The notes: a model not told the origin generated them from the letters alone. A DNA stretch of 64,000 bases from a bacterium (GCA_021789995.1 JAJYIQ010000002.1:158597-222596), one strand, 5' to 3'. Positions 36,326 through 45,270 are shown, counted from the first letter of the stretch. Numbers and translations are program-made.

Positions 36326-37253
36326 AATTCTTCAACTCGCTGGCAATGAGGGGGGCGACGGAGGTTTCTTCCAATTTCGGAAATTTCTGCTCAGGCCTTA
36401 ATGTAATCGTATTGGTGGAAAATATTTTATGGATGGAATCGTGAGCCAGTTTTTGCGGTGCATCGGCGGTAAAATCGTGATGAACAATCGCCGCCAATAC
36501 TTCCTTCGCGCCCCGACTACGGCACAATTCGGCCGCGTGAATCAAGGTACCGCCGGAAGTCACCATATCATCAACCAGAATGACCGTTTTACCACTGACA
36601 TCGCCATAGAGGTCCAACGCTTTTGACGTATGGGGATTTTGCAGGTCGCGCCTTTTTTCGATGACGGCCATGGAAAAATCTCCGGTGCCAAAAAAGGCTT
36701 CGCCGAAATCGCGGGCCCGCTCCACCCCGCCCTGATCGGGAGAAACCACCTTGATTTCCATATCGGTCGTTTTTTTTATTTTCAGATATTGTTTTATTTT
36801 CTCCGCCAAAAGCGGCAATGCGGTCAGATTTTTAAATGGGATGGAGAAAACGCCTTCGGTGGCTTCATCGTGAATATCAATCGTATAGACTTTGTCAAAA
36901 CCGATCGATTCCATAAAGCGGATAATGACATTGACCGAAACACATTCCCCCGGTCGATGCTGGATATCCTGCCGGGCATAACCGAAATATGGAATATAGG
37001 CGATTACTCGGCGGGCTTCCTGCCGGCGCAGGGCGTCGCAAAAGAAAAACAGTTCCATCAGATGAGTGTCGGTCGGGTTGGCTAGCGGTTGAATGACAAT
37101 ACAGGTTGTCCGTTTGACGTTTTCCTGAATGGTTACCCGTACCTCGGAATTGCCGAAGCGGACAATTTCCGCTTTGGATAGAGGAAGTTTAAGTAATCTG
37201 GAAACTTCTTCGGACAGATAAGGATTGGCCGTACCGGTAAAAAGCTTTATCAT
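36318..37253 (-). CDS. prs: Ribose-phosphate pyrophosphokinase
   Basis: Makes PRPP from ribose 5-phosphate and ATP. 311 residues: RFGNSEVRVTIQENVK, the PYFGYARQD ATP site region, SPDQGGVERARDFGE and the PRPP-binding loop VILVDDMVTSGGTLIHAAE. The start overlaps the ybaB stop codon (TAATG). Confidence 0.97.
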   Translation of the reverse strand: MIKLFTGTANPYLSEEVSRLLKLPLSKAEIVRFGNSEVRVTIQENVKRTTCIVIQPLANPTDTHLMELFFFCDALRRQEARRVIAYIPYFGYARQDIQHRPGECVSVNVIIRFMESIGFDKVYTIDIHDEATEGVFSIPFKNLTALPLLAEKIKQYLKIKKTTDMEIKVVSPDQGGVERARDFGEAFFGTGDFSMAVIEKRRDLQNPHTSKALDLYGDVSGKTVILVDDMVTSGGTLIHAAELCRSRGAKEVLAAIVHHDFTADAPQKLAHDSIHKIFSTNTITLRPEQKFPKLEETSVAPLIASELKNFI

Positions 37254-37516
37254 TATTTTTGCTGCTGCGAGATTTCGATTAATTTTTTGGCCGCCAGTTC
37301 CTGGGTTTTTTTGATCGCTTCGTTGATTGCATCAGCAATACGATTTTCGACGACGCCGTCTATTTCCACTTCGGAGATCACCTGGTCACCGCGGACGACG
37401 ACTTTGACGCCGTTTTTTTCGACTACCACTTCTTCCTGTTGTAAAGCCGCCTGCATCTGGGAAGCCTGTTGTTGTAACTTTTGCAAATCGCCCAATCCTC
37501 CAAGGGGATTAAACAT
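37253..37516 (-). CDS. YbaB/EbfC nucleoid-associated protein
   Basis: 87 residues: LGDLQKLQQQASQMQAALQQEEV, then VVVRGDQVISEVEIDG and a C-terminal helical region. The family forms DNA-binding dimers and commonly lies between dnaX and recR; here dnaX is directly upstream. The short intergenic region to dnaX is filled by AAAGTT-type repeats. Confidence 0.93.
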   Translation of the reverse strand: MFNPLGGLGDLQKLQQQASQMQAALQQEEVVVEKNGVKVVVRGDQVISEVEIDGVVENRIADAINEAIKKTQELAAKKLIEISQQQK

Positions 37517-37528
37517 AATGATTATTTA

Positions 37529-37578
37529 GTTTATAAAGTTTATAAACTTTATAACTTTAAGAACTTTATGAACTTTTT
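37529..37578. repeat. AT-rich AAAGTT-type short repeats between dnaX and ybaB
   Basis: On the minus strand several AAAGTT units occur about nine bases apart, followed by the palindrome AAGTTTATAAACTT. It covers the end of dnaX and the gap to ybaB. Confidence 0.5.
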
Positions 37579-38591
37579 TTATTATAGAACTCCGCTATGG
37601 CAATCTCAAGGGGTAATGATTCAATTGGCGTTGACCGCAGATTTTGATAAGCTTCCATCAGTAGCTTGATCAGCATGACTGTCTGGTTAGTCGTTAACAC
37701 TGTTTGTGGAACATCTTCAACCGCTAATCCTTTTTTGGCAAGCAGAACAAGGCGCAGCTCATCCAGCAGGTCACCGATCAGATTTTTAAAATTGCCGCCA
37801 TTTTGGGAAAATTCATTGATCCATTCCAGCGATTTTTTAATATCGCCTTGAGCAACGATTTCCAGCAAGCCGTTTTTTCCGCTGATACCAAGGAATGCTT
37901 CCGCCTCAGCGATAGTTTTGATTTTCTGCATCATCAATTCCTCAAGTATTTTAGCCGCGTCCCGGAATGAGCCTTCAGCATTAGTACTAATTAGCGTATA
38001 CATTTCATCAGGAAGACTGATTTTTTCGCCGGCGGCAATTCTTTTGAGCATACGTAAAATATCGGCTTTTTGGGCCAGGCCGAAATTGATTTTGACGCAG
38101 CGGGATATGATCGTCTTCGGCAATTTTTCCGGATTGGTCGTCGCCAAAATGAAAATCGCGCTTCCCGGCGGCTCCTCCAAAGTTTTTAAGAGCGCGTTAA
38201 AACCGTCTGTTGTGATCATATGCGCCTCATCAATGATAAATACCCGGTATTTGGCGGTCATCGGCAAAAAAGCCGTTTCCTTGATCAGGTTTTTTACTTC
38301 CTCGATGCCGCGGTTACTGGCCGCATCCATTTCCAGGACGTCTGTTGACGATGAAGTATTGATACTCAAACAATTGATACACTGGTTACACGGTTCGCCG
38401 CCAACCGGATGCTGGCAATTAATGGCTTTGGCAAAAATCCGCGCCGTGGAAGTTTTACCGGTTCCTTTGGGTCCGACAAGCAAAATGGCATGAGGTAGCT
38501 CCGATACGGCCAATATTTTTTTAATGATGTTTTTGACGCGGACATTATCGATTTCCTCTATATTTCTGGGACGGTATTTAAGATAAAACAT
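37566..38591 (-). CDS. dnaX: DNA polymerase III gamma subunit (short DnaX)
   Basis: Clamp-loader ATPase. 341 residues: Walker A GPKGTGKTSTA, zinc module CQHPVGGEPCNQCINC, Walker B VFIIDEAHM, sensor 1 ATTNPEKLP and the Arg finger region ISRCVKINF. The protein stops after the collar-like domain III. It lacks the tau-specific C-terminal domains that bind DnaB and the polymerase. It overlaps the ybeY-like gene by 14 nt. Confidence 0.95.
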   Translation of the reverse strand: MFYLKYRPRNIEEIDNVRVKNIIKKILAVSELPHAILLVGPKGTGKTSTARIFAKAINCQHPVGGEPCNQCINCLSINTSSSTDVLEMDAASNRGIEEVKNLIKETAFLPMTAKYRVFIIDEAHMITTDGFNALLKTLEEPPGSAIFILATTNPEKLPKTIISRCVKINFGLAQKADILRMLKRIAAGEKISLPDEMYTLISTNAEGSFRDAAKILEELMMQKIKTIAEAEAFLGISGKNGLLEIVAQGDIKKSLEWINEFSQNGGNFKNLIGDLLDELRLVLLAKKGLAVEDVPQTVLTTNQTVMLIKLLMEAYQNLRSTPIESLPLEIAIAEFYNKKSS

Positions 38592-38943
38592 TGACTTTCA
38601 ATAAATTATTGACGCCGTGTTTGAGCAAATCCGTGATAACTTTATCAACCGGTTTGTTTCTTTCGGCGGCAAGAAGAATTGTCAGCGGGTAGCAGACGAC
38701 TACTTCTCCGATTACGACTTCATCATCTATCCGTTCGCCATGATAAGGAAAAGACAGAACAGGCAGTGTTTCATTTTCGTGCTTATACTTTTGCGTCAGT
38801 TTCCGCATTTTGTTTTTGCCCACAAAAACAATATTAAGAACATCCTGTCCATTAATGCCGTTGGTTATCAAAAGCGGAGAAATCTCCGTCCTGATTTGAT
38901 GGCGGTTGATTTTATAGCGTGATGAGGCGGTAATAGTGATCAT
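38578..38943 (-). CDS. YbeY-like endoribonuclease homologue with degraded zinc site
   Basis: 121 residues. The central part follows YbeY: RKLTQKYKHENETLPVLSFP aligns with the MNxxYR...TDVLSFP block and VIGEVVVC with LGDIVIC. The zinc motif HGxLHLxGYDH reads HGVNNLLKVN: only the first His remains and the protein ends soon after. Catalysis by the usual mechanism seems unlikely. Position between rpsU and dnaX with short overlaps suggests the gene is maintained. Confidence 0.75.
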   Translation of the reverse strand: MITITASSRYKINRHQIRTEISPLLITNGINGQDVLNIVFVGKNKMRKLTQKYKHENETLPVLSFPYHGERIDDEVVIGEVVVCYPLTILLAAERNKPVDKVITDLLKHGVNNLLKVNVLS

Positions 38944-39155
38944 GATTTTTTTCTCCTGAACATGGTTCGTCTGACTGGACGCCGGTTACCGCTTTTTCGC
39001 CGTTCCTTTTCTTCTTCCTGACGGATACGTGACGGTTTCTTATAGAATTGTTTTTTCCGGACATCGGTAATGATATCCTCATCCATAAAAACACGGGTAA
39101 ATTTGCGGAAGATACTGTCTTTTGATTCGCCCTTTTTTTTGGTTACAACTACCAT
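38940..39155 (-). CDS. rpsU: 30S ribosomal protein bS21
   Basis: 71 residues: KDSIFRKFTRVFMDEDIITDVRKKQFYKKPS followed by an Arg/Lys-rich tail (RIRQEEEKERRKS), the bS21 pattern. Its SD region GAAAGGCAGGTG is identical to that of rplL. It heads the rpsU-ybeY-dnaX-ybaB-prs run and overlaps the ybeY-like gene by 4 nt. Confidence 0.92.
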   Translation of the reverse strand: MVVVTKKKGESKDSIFRKFTRVFMDEDIITDVRKKQFYKKPSRIRQEEEKERRKSGNRRPVRRTMFRRKKS

Positions 39156-39195
39156 AAATAATACACCTGCCTTTCAAATTAAAATATTACAATTA

Positions 39196-40029
39196 TTATA
39201 CCTCTTTTATTATTTTAATCAATCGGTTGAGCGGAAGGGATGAAGGGATAAAATGGGGATTTTTGGATGACGAATTAAGAAGCATATTTTTGGAGACGTG
39301 CAAAAACCAGGTCGCTTTTTTATCGTCATGGAGAAGCTTTTTATATACCGGAGTAAGATCAAGCTCCTTTTTTGGCAAAGTTTTGATACGGACATGGCCT
39401 CTTTCCGGATCTTTGCGGACAACAAGGGAAAAACCGGACTTGAGCGCCAGTTTCGACGCTTCCTCGTTTTTCGAATCCAACGCCAATGATTTACCGAATT
39501 TTGACCGGAAAACAAAGCCATTTTTCAGATCCTCCTCGGCGGTGACCTTATTTCTTAACACATGTAAGATGGCGTCAAGCATCGGAAAAACCGCTTCCAT
39601 CAGCTTGAGCTGGTCGCTGATGACTGATTTTAATCCTTCGACAATCTGATACAGACTGAAATCATAGCGGTCGGCGGTTGCTTCCGGAAAATAGGCTTCG
39701 CCGAAATGGTCGATGTCGTTGACGAAATTTACCATTCTTTCCAATGGTTTTATCAGCTTTTCCTTCAGGTAATTCTGTTCCGATAAGTACCGGAATACCA
39801 ATTTTGAAGCGCAGGTGTAGGCACTGGTTTGATGATGGTCGAATTGGCCGAGACCAGTATCAACATGGATAACGTCCGAATTAACGTCCGGCAGCTGATC
39901 ATTGAGTGTCGAACCGGCGGGAACGAATTCAACCTTTGCTTCCTGCCAGCCGTGAAGAAAGCGTTTGACCAGCCAAGTGGATGTGATGGAATCGAGGTCG
40001 GGAGAAAGATGGGTGACAATGGTTTTCAT
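39196..40029 (-). CDS. DHH-like hydrolase, uncharacterised
   Basis: 277 residues. THLSPDLDSITS resembles the HxDxDS metal site of DHH phosphoesterases, and VDTGLGQFDHHQT supplies the DHH-like motif. The rest is a mostly helical domain of unknown role. Substrate unknown; UPF0160/MYG1-type proteins are possible relatives. It follows proS by 14 nt and is probably co-transcribed. Confidence 0.75.
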   Translation of the reverse strand: MKTIVTHLSPDLDSITSTWLVKRFLHGWQEAKVEFVPAGSTLNDQLPDVNSDVIHVDTGLGQFDHHQTSAYTCASKLVFRYLSEQNYLKEKLIKPLERMVNFVNDIDHFGEAYFPEATADRYDFSLYQIVEGLKSVISDQLKLMEAVFPMLDAILHVLRNKVTAEEDLKNGFVFRSKFGKSLALDSKNEEASKLALKSGFSLVVRKDPERGHVRIKTLPKKELDLTPVYKKLLHDDKKATWFLHVSKNMLLNSSSKNPHFIPSSLPLNRLIKIIKEV

Positions 40030-40043
40030 ATCTTCGGATTCTA

Positions 40044-41288
40044 TTACGCCTTAATTTTAGATATTATACTAGAAAGATCCAAAAGAGTGGTTGTTTTTTC
40101 ATTTCTTTTTTTAAATTCAATCTGTTCTCCTGTCCTTTTGGACACAACCAATCGGTAAGGAATTCCGATCAGGTCGACGTCGCTGAATTTTTCGCCGGCT
40201 GACGCTTCTGTCCGATCATCAAACAGTACGTCAATATTATTTTCTTCAAGAACTTTATAAACATTATGAACTTTTGAGTTGATCGTTTCGTCTTTCAGGT
40301 CCAATCCCACTAAATGGATAGGGAAAGGCGCAACCGCTTCCGGCCAGATAAGTCCTCGGTCATCGTGGAATACTTCGGCGATTGTAGCAATCAAACGGGT
40401 GATACCGATACCGTAACTGGCGAGCCAGACAGGTTTCCTATTTCCCTGAACATCGGCAAATAAGACATTCATTTTTTCCGCGTAATATGTACCTAAGGGA
40501 AAGATATTGCCAACCTCGATTGCTTTAGCGGAAATAATTTTGCCTTTTTGGCATTTCGGGCAAGTATCCTTTTCCTTCCCGGTAAAAATTTCTTTATTTT
40601 GGGCAAAGTCGCATTGATCGCAAAAATAAATAGTATCTTCGCCGCCTTCGGCCAATACTTGGAATTCGCGGGTATGCTCCTTGGTAAATACACCGCCGCT
40701 GGCTTCCACTTTTCTAACCTCCAGATTCAAACGGGCAAAAGTTTTCATATAAGCTTCGGTGACAACCGCGTAATATTTCATCATGTCTTCTTTATTTTCA
40801 TGGGCGCTGTAAAGGTCTTTCATGATAAACTCCCGGCCGCGCAATAATCCGGATTTTGCCCGGGGCTCATCGCGGAATTTAGTGGAAAAATGATAGATTT
40901 TGACCGGCAAATCCTTTCGGCCGGCGATATGTTTGCGGATCAGGTCCATCACAATTTCTTCATGGGTAAACGACAGAGCATATTCTTTATCATCCTTCGC
41001 GAATTGATACATTACTTCTTTGGCCGATTCCCACCGGCCGGTTTCGTTCCAAATTGTTTTCGGATGAAGAAGCGGCATCAACACTTCCTGCGCACCGGTA
41101 GCGTTCATTTCCTGCCGGACGATTTCTTCGATTTTTCTTTCCACCAAACGGCCTAAGGGCAAAAGAGTATATGAGCCGGCCATTAATTTATCGATAAAGC
41201 CTGCCTTTAACAGCAGTTTGGCATTAACGGCAATTTCGTCTTTGGGATAGGCCTTGACCGTTTTTCCGAAAAGTTTTGAGTAGAGCAT
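40044..41288 (-). CDS. proS: Prolyl-tRNA synthetase (short form)
   Basis: Class II synthetase, 414 residues against about 570 for the E. coli type. TLLPLGRLVERKIEEIVRQEMNATGAQEVLMP, FRDEPRAKSGLLRGREFIMKDLYS (motif 2) and YGIGITRLIATI (motif 3) are present. The editing (INS) insertion between motifs 2 and 3 is missing; only a short CDQCDFAQ/CPKCQK segment sits there. A TATAAT box 7 nt upstream predicts a nearly leaderless mRNA. Confidence 0.95.
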   Translation of the reverse strand: MLYSKLFGKTVKAYPKDEIAVNAKLLLKAGFIDKLMAGSYTLLPLGRLVERKIEEIVRQEMNATGAQEVLMPLLHPKTIWNETGRWESAKEVMYQFAKDDKEYALSFTHEEIVMDLIRKHIAGRKDLPVKIYHFSTKFRDEPRAKSGLLRGREFIMKDLYSAHENKEDMMKYYAVVTEAYMKTFARLNLEVRKVEASGGVFTKEHTREFQVLAEGGEDTIYFCDQCDFAQNKEIFTGKEKDTCPKCQKGKIISAKAIEVGNIFPLGTYYAEKMNVLFADVQGNRKPVWLASYGIGITRLIATIAEVFHDDRGLIWPEAVAPFPIHLVGLDLKDETINSKVHNVYKVLEENNIDVLFDDRTEASAGEKFSDVDLIGIPYRLVVSKRTGEQIEFKKRNEKTTTLLDLSSIISKIKA

Positions 41289-41295
41289 GATAATA

Positions 41296-41301
41296 ATTAT
41301 A
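41296..41301 (-). promoter_or_regulatory. -10 box of proS
   Basis: Minus-strand TATAAT, overlapping the stop codon of the upstream kinase gene, 7 nt before the proS ATG. Confidence 0.55.
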
Positions 41302-41824
41302 TTACACTATCCATCACTTTTTGAAGAATTTCGTTTGATGACAAATGGGTGGTATCGATTATCAGATTATAATTTTTCGGGTCAAAAATGTCGGTGCGGT
41401 GATAGATTTTGGCGATCCGGTCGATCCAGCTCTTTTGGCGTTCCTCAACCAATTTTTTGGCCGTTTCCAGCGGAACTTTTTCCCGTTCGGCAAACCGGCC
41501 ATACCGTTCTTCATCTTTGCATGTCAATAATACTTTTAGCACATGGGGAAAATTATCGGCCATAATGCCGGCCATCCAGGAATCGGCTAATAAATAGCCA
41601 TCCGGGTTTTTCAGCATATCGTGGACTTTATAATCAACTTTTTTCGTTAACTCTTCATTTTGCTCCTGAGCCTTTTCGAGGTTGAGATGGTGCTCTTTCA
41701 CGTAATCGCGGAAAATCTGGCCGGTATGGATGGTCGGCCAACGTAATTTGTTTTCAAGAAGATTAAACAGAGTTGATTTTCCGGTACAGATTTTGCCGGA
41801 AATGGTAATCTTTGAGTAATGCAT
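41297..41824 (-). CDS. Cytidylate-kinase-like P-loop kinase (paralogue 1)
   Basis: 175 residues. Walker A SGKICTGKSTLFNLL, then IHTGQIFRDYVKE, LADSWMAGIMADNFPHVLKVLLTC and the lid-like AEREKVPLETAKKLVEER, ending YNLIIDTTHLS. This matches cytidylate-kinase-like NMP kinases of archaeal/CPR type. Phosphate acceptor unknown. Its paralogue lies just upstream. Confidence 0.85.
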   Translation of the reverse strand: MHYSKITISGKICTGKSTLFNLLENKLRWPTIHTGQIFRDYVKEHHLNLEKAQEQNEELTKKVDYKVHDMLKNPDGYLLADSWMAGIMADNFPHVLKVLLTCKDEERYGRFAEREKVPLETAKKLVEERQKSWIDRIAKIYHRTDIFDPKNYNLIIDTTHLSSNEILQKVMDSVI

Positions 41825-41886
41825 TATAGTAAAAATATCTTCAACATTTTTCCCGCTTAGCGGGACTGCACGCTTTAATGACTTAA

Positions 41887-42459
41887 TTACTGATGTTTCA
41901 CCTTATAACCCAGTTTGTCCAAAACCTTTCCCAATGTTTGCATTGGACCGGTAGAATAAGTGTCAATAATCAAATTGTAGTAATCCGGATTCCAGAAATC
42001 ATAATCACCATATAATTTTTTCCATTTGCTAATATTTTCTTCTTCTCTTTGTTTAAGCCAGCGCTTTGCCTCTTCGACGGTAATATTTTCCCGGTTGACG
42101 ACGCGGTCGATCCGGAGATCCTCATGCGAACAGACAACTAATATCCGCAAAACATCCTTATAGCTCCGGGCGAGAAAACCGGACAGCCAGGCTTCATAAA
42201 TCATCTGAATATCGTTTTTCAGCAGGTTTTCGGCCATCGCTTCGATTGACCGCTCATGGTTGTCCGACCGCGATAAAGCTCCTTGTTTATTTTCATGAAT
42301 TTTGTGCGCACGGTCATACTGCCTTTGAATCGCACCGGCATTGATATATTTCCAATGGAGAAAATGGCTCAGGTTTTTGGCCAGTGTAGTTGTTCCGACA
42401 GCGATTTTTCCGGAAATTGTGATGATGCGATAATGCGGGCAGTCAAAGGAAGTATCCAT
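41887..42459 (-). CDS. Cytidylate-kinase-like protein (paralogue 2), altered Walker A
   Basis: 190 residues, with the same order of motifs as paralogue 1: ISGKIAVGTTTLAKNL, YINAGAIQRQ, IYEAWLSGFLARSYKDVLRILVVC, VNRENITVEEAKRWL and YYNLIIDTYST. The invariant Walker A Lys is Thr (GTTT), so nucleotide use may differ or be lost. It lies 15 nt downstream of rseP. Confidence 0.8.
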   Translation of the reverse strand: MDTSFDCPHYRIITISGKIAVGTTTLAKNLSHFLHWKYINAGAIQRQYDRAHKIHENKQGALSRSDNHERSIEAMAENLLKNDIQMIYEAWLSGFLARSYKDVLRILVVCSHEDLRIDRVVNRENITVEEAKRWLKQREEENISKWKKLYGDYDFWNPDYYNLIIDTYSTGPMQTLGKVLDKLGYKVKHQ

Positions 42460-42474
42460 AATATATTATACAAA

Positions 42475-43536
42475 TTAATGCATCAGATGCACAATATCAT
42501 TTATGGAAATAAAGATGGCGAGCAAAATAAGGATAAAAAAACCAACGAGGTTGGTATAGCGTTCGACATCTTCATTGACTCTTTTTTTCGTTACCCATTC
42601 GTAAATGACGAAAACAAACCGGCCGCCGTCAAGCGCCGGAAAAGGCAGGATATTGACGATTGCCAGATTGAGCGACAAAAGAGCGATCAATTCCAGTACG
42701 GCATTTTTGCCAAATTTGATTGCCTGACCGGTATAACTGGCAATGCCGATCGGCCCACTGACTTCAACACTCGGTTTATGAAGAGTTACCAGACTAAAGA
42801 CGGCTTTAACAATTTCGACGATAATTGTCCTCGTGATGGAAACGGATTCGCTCAGACCATAAAATGGTGCTTTATAAAAAGGATATTTTTTTTCTACAAA
42901 GGAAGTGATGGCAATTCCCAATGCCCCCTGACCTGACGGCGGATTTTTTCTCGGCGTGACAGTGACATTTATTTGTTTATTTCCCCGTTCGATGACCAGG
43001 TGGACTGGCTGCCCGGCATATTTTTTGGTCAGATCAATAAGCTCGGTGGAATCGGTTAAAGAAGTGGAATCGAGCCGGACAATGGAATCGTTGATTTTAA
43101 TTCCGGCGATGGCAGCGGGTGAACCTTTCTGAACATCTTCGACAATAACCTTATTAGCCGGCGCCGGCACTCCCTGGGTAAATAAATAGGAAACCAGTAT
43201 CCAACCCAAAAGAAAATTACCGATGACGCCGGCGACGATAATTAGGGCTTTTTGCCAGGGTTTTTTGTTGACAAAGGCCCGTTCGGATTGAGCGGATTTT
43301 TTTCCTTTCCCGACGACTTCATGTGCTTCTTCCCCAAACATTTTGACGAAACCGCCTAAAGGGATAATGTTAACACTATACAATGTTTCGCCGCGTTTGA
43401 TTCCGAACAGGCGCGGTGGAAAACCAATGCCGAATTCCTCCACCTTGACGCCACTTAATTTAGCCATCAGAAAATGGCCGAATTCATGAACTAAAACGAG
43501 AAGGGCCAAAATGAGTATAAAAACGATTATTCCCAT
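42475..43536 (-). CDS. rseP: RseP-type site-2 metalloprotease
   Basis: 353 residues. Zinc motif HEFGH at 17-21 in the first membrane helix, one PDZ domain (VQKGSPAAIAGIKIND), and the third zinc ligand in NILPFPALDGGRF. Intramembrane protease that trims anti-sigma factors or signal-peptide remnants. It follows frr by 2 nt. In many bacteria uppS, cdsA and dxr lie between them; all are missing here. Confidence 0.95.
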   Translation of the reverse strand: MGIIVFILILALLVLVHEFGHFLMAKLSGVKVEEFGIGFPPRLFGIKRGETLYSVNIIPLGGFVKMFGEEAHEVVGKGKKSAQSERAFVNKKPWQKALIIVAGVIGNFLLGWILVSYLFTQGVPAPANKVIVEDVQKGSPAAIAGIKINDSIVRLDSTSLTDSTELIDLTKKYAGQPVHLVIERGNKQINVTVTPRKNPPSGQGALGIAITSFVEKKYPFYKAPFYGLSESVSITRTIIVEIVKAVFSLVTLHKPSVEVSGPIGIASYTGQAIKFGKNAVLELIALLSLNLAIVNILPFPALDGGRFVFVIYEWVTKKRVNEDVERYTNLVGFFILILLAIFISINDIVHLMH

Positions 43537-43538
43537 AG

Positions 43539-44096
43539 TTAAACTTCCCTAATTTCCTCTTCTTTCCTATCTTTCAATACCTGGATTTCTTCCGTAAATT
43601 TCTGGCTGGCGGTGTCGATTTCTTTTTCCTGGCGGAATTTATCGTCTTCGGTAATTTCTTTTTTTTCGAACGCCGTCTTAATGTTTTTCCGGGCGTTATC
43701 GCGCAGGTTGCGGATAATCCCCTTTTTATCTTCGATCATTGTCCCGCAAACTTTGATCAGTTTTTCCCGCTGTTCGGCCGATAATGGCGGAATGCGTATC
43801 GTAATTTGTGTTCCCTGGACAGCCGGACTGATTCCTAAAGGCGATTTCAATATCGCCTTTTCGATATCCTGGGTGGTACTGGGATCAAATGGGGTGATTG
43901 TCAGGGCCGACGGGCCTTCGGTTGTAATTGTCGACAACTCCATCAGCCGCAATTTTGTCTGACCGCCATAAGTATCGACAACGATATTTTCTACCAGGGA
44001 CGGATTGGCGTGGCCGGTCCTTATTGTCTTAAGTTCTTCTTTAAGGGAGTCGATGACTTTTTGAGCTGAAGATTTAAAAGCAATAAGTGGATCCAT
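43539..44096 (-). CDS. frr: Ribosome recycling factor
   Basis: 185 residues, full length: SLKEELKTIRTGHANPSLVENI, the ITPFDPST block, RIPPLSAEQREKLIKV and the C-terminal KFTEEIQVLKDRKEEEI helix. With EF-G it splits post-termination ribosomes. It follows tsf directly; pyrH, which usually separates them, is absent. Confidence 0.97.
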   Translation of the reverse strand: MDPLIAFKSSAQKVIDSLKEELKTIRTGHANPSLVENIVVDTYGGQTKLRLMELSTITTEGPSALTITPFDPSTTQDIEKAILKSPLGISPAVQGTQITIRIPPLSAEQREKLIKVCGTMIEDKKGIIRNLRDNARKNIKTAFEKKEITEDDKFRQEKEIDTASQKFTEEIQVLKDRKEEEIREV

Positions 44097-44117
44097 TAAT
44101 TAATTTTCAATTTTTAA

Positions 44118-44573
44118 TCACGTACCAAGAGCCCATCTTACAAATTTTCCAATCTTAATATTTTCTCCTAATTTCAGCACAGCTTCCCTGATTAAGTCTT
44201 CGACTTTCTTTTTCGGATCACGGATATATTCTTGCTTTTGTAATTCATCGACGTCCTGCGGGGCGATGGAAGCTACCTGCATAGCCAGCTCGGTGCCCAA
44301 TTTTTGGAAATCGGCGTTATTGGCGACGAAATCGGTTTCGCACAATAATTCAACCAGCGACGCGACTTTTTTATTGTGGTGGACATAAGCAAAAATCGCT
44401 CCCTGTGAGGTAGAGCGTGATGCTTTGTCTTTTACTTTCTCCGCACCCCATTCGCTTAGGAGCTTTTTAGCTTTTTCCAAGTCGTTTTTTGATTGTTCAA
44501 GTGCTTTTTTGCAGAGGGAAAAAGAGATACCCGTTTCTTCGCGAAGTTGTTTTAGTTTATTAATATCATACAT
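44118..44573 (-). CDS. tsf: Elongation factor Ts (short form)
   Basis: Nucleotide exchange factor for EF-Tu. 151 residues against about 280 in E. coli. The N-terminal UBA-like region LKQLREETGISFSLCKKALEQ and the key CETDFVAN motif are kept. The second core subdomain is lost, as in other short EF-Ts proteins. It lies 2 nt after rpsB. Confidence 0.95.
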   Translation of the reverse strand: MYDINKLKQLREETGISFSLCKKALEQSKNDLEKAKKLLSEWGAEKVKDKASRSTSQGAIFAYVHHNKKVASLVELLCETDFVANNADFQKLGTELAMQVASIAPQDVDELQKQEYIRDPKKKVEDLIREAVLKLGENIKIGKFVRWALGT

Positions 44574-44575
44574 AA

Positions 44576-45262
44576 TTATTTCTTCCCTTTATTATACGCC
44601 TCGACGATTTCGTTGACAAAATATTCAATTGATCCCGGCGAGTCGTCGTTGGCCGGTATCGGATAATCAACCAGATCGGGATTAATATTGGTATCGGCAA
44701 TGGCAATCACTGGAATGCTTCTTTCCCGGGCTTCCTTGACGGCATTTTTTTCCTTTTTGACATCGACGACAAAGAGTGCGTCTGGCAGTTTTTCCAAGGT
44801 GGCAATGCCGCCATAGAGACGCTCCAACCGGTTCAAATTTTTGGTCAATGCGACCTGTTCATGTTTGACGAATTTATCCCACTCACCGGCAGCTTTTTCC
44901 TCGCGCATTGTCTTCAGCTGTTTGACGTTTCTCATGATGTTGTCGAAATTAGTGATCAGGCCGGCCGGCCATTTGACCGTAATATAAGGTATACCGGCTT
45001 TCTGACAGATTTCGTTTACCTTGACCGAAGACATTCTTTTGGTCATGACGACTAAGGGAATTTTATTTTCTACCGCCAGTTTGGTAATAAACTCCTTGGC
45101 CCGATCAAGCAGTGTCACCGTTTGTGTCAAATCAATAATCGACACACCGTTTTCAATCGTATAGATATATTTTCTCGCTTTCGGATGTACGCGATTGGTT
45201 TTATGCCCCAGATGGGCACCGGTGGCAAAAAGATCTTTCACCAATCCATTATTTGTTTTCAT
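44576..45262 (-). CDS. rpsB: 30S ribosomal protein uS2
   Basis: 228 residues: FATGAHLGHKTNRVHPKARKY near the N-terminus, then IPLVVMTKR and RERSIPVIAIADTNINPDLVDYPIPAND at the C-terminal signature. It heads rpsB-tsf-frr-rseP. TGC-TACAAT is 8 nt before the ATG, predicting a 2-nt leader. Confidence 0.97.
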   Translation of the reverse strand: MKTNNGLVKDLFATGAHLGHKTNRVHPKARKYIYTIENGVSIIDLTQTVTLLDRAKEFITKLAVENKIPLVVMTKRMSSVKVNEICQKAGIPYITVKWPAGLITNFDNIMRNVKQLKTMREEKAAGEWDKFVKHEQVALTKNLNRLERLYGGIATLEKLPDALFVVDVKKEKNAVKEARERSIPVIAIADTNINPDLVDYPIPANDDSPGSIEYFVNEIVEAYNKGKK

Positions 45263-45270
45263 AGTCTTTT

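Noticed and set aside
41847..41870. CCCGCTTAGCGGG hairpin as an intrinsic terminator after the 41887-42459 gene
   Set aside because: Read on the minus strand the stem is followed by A residues and not U, so the terminator pattern is not met.
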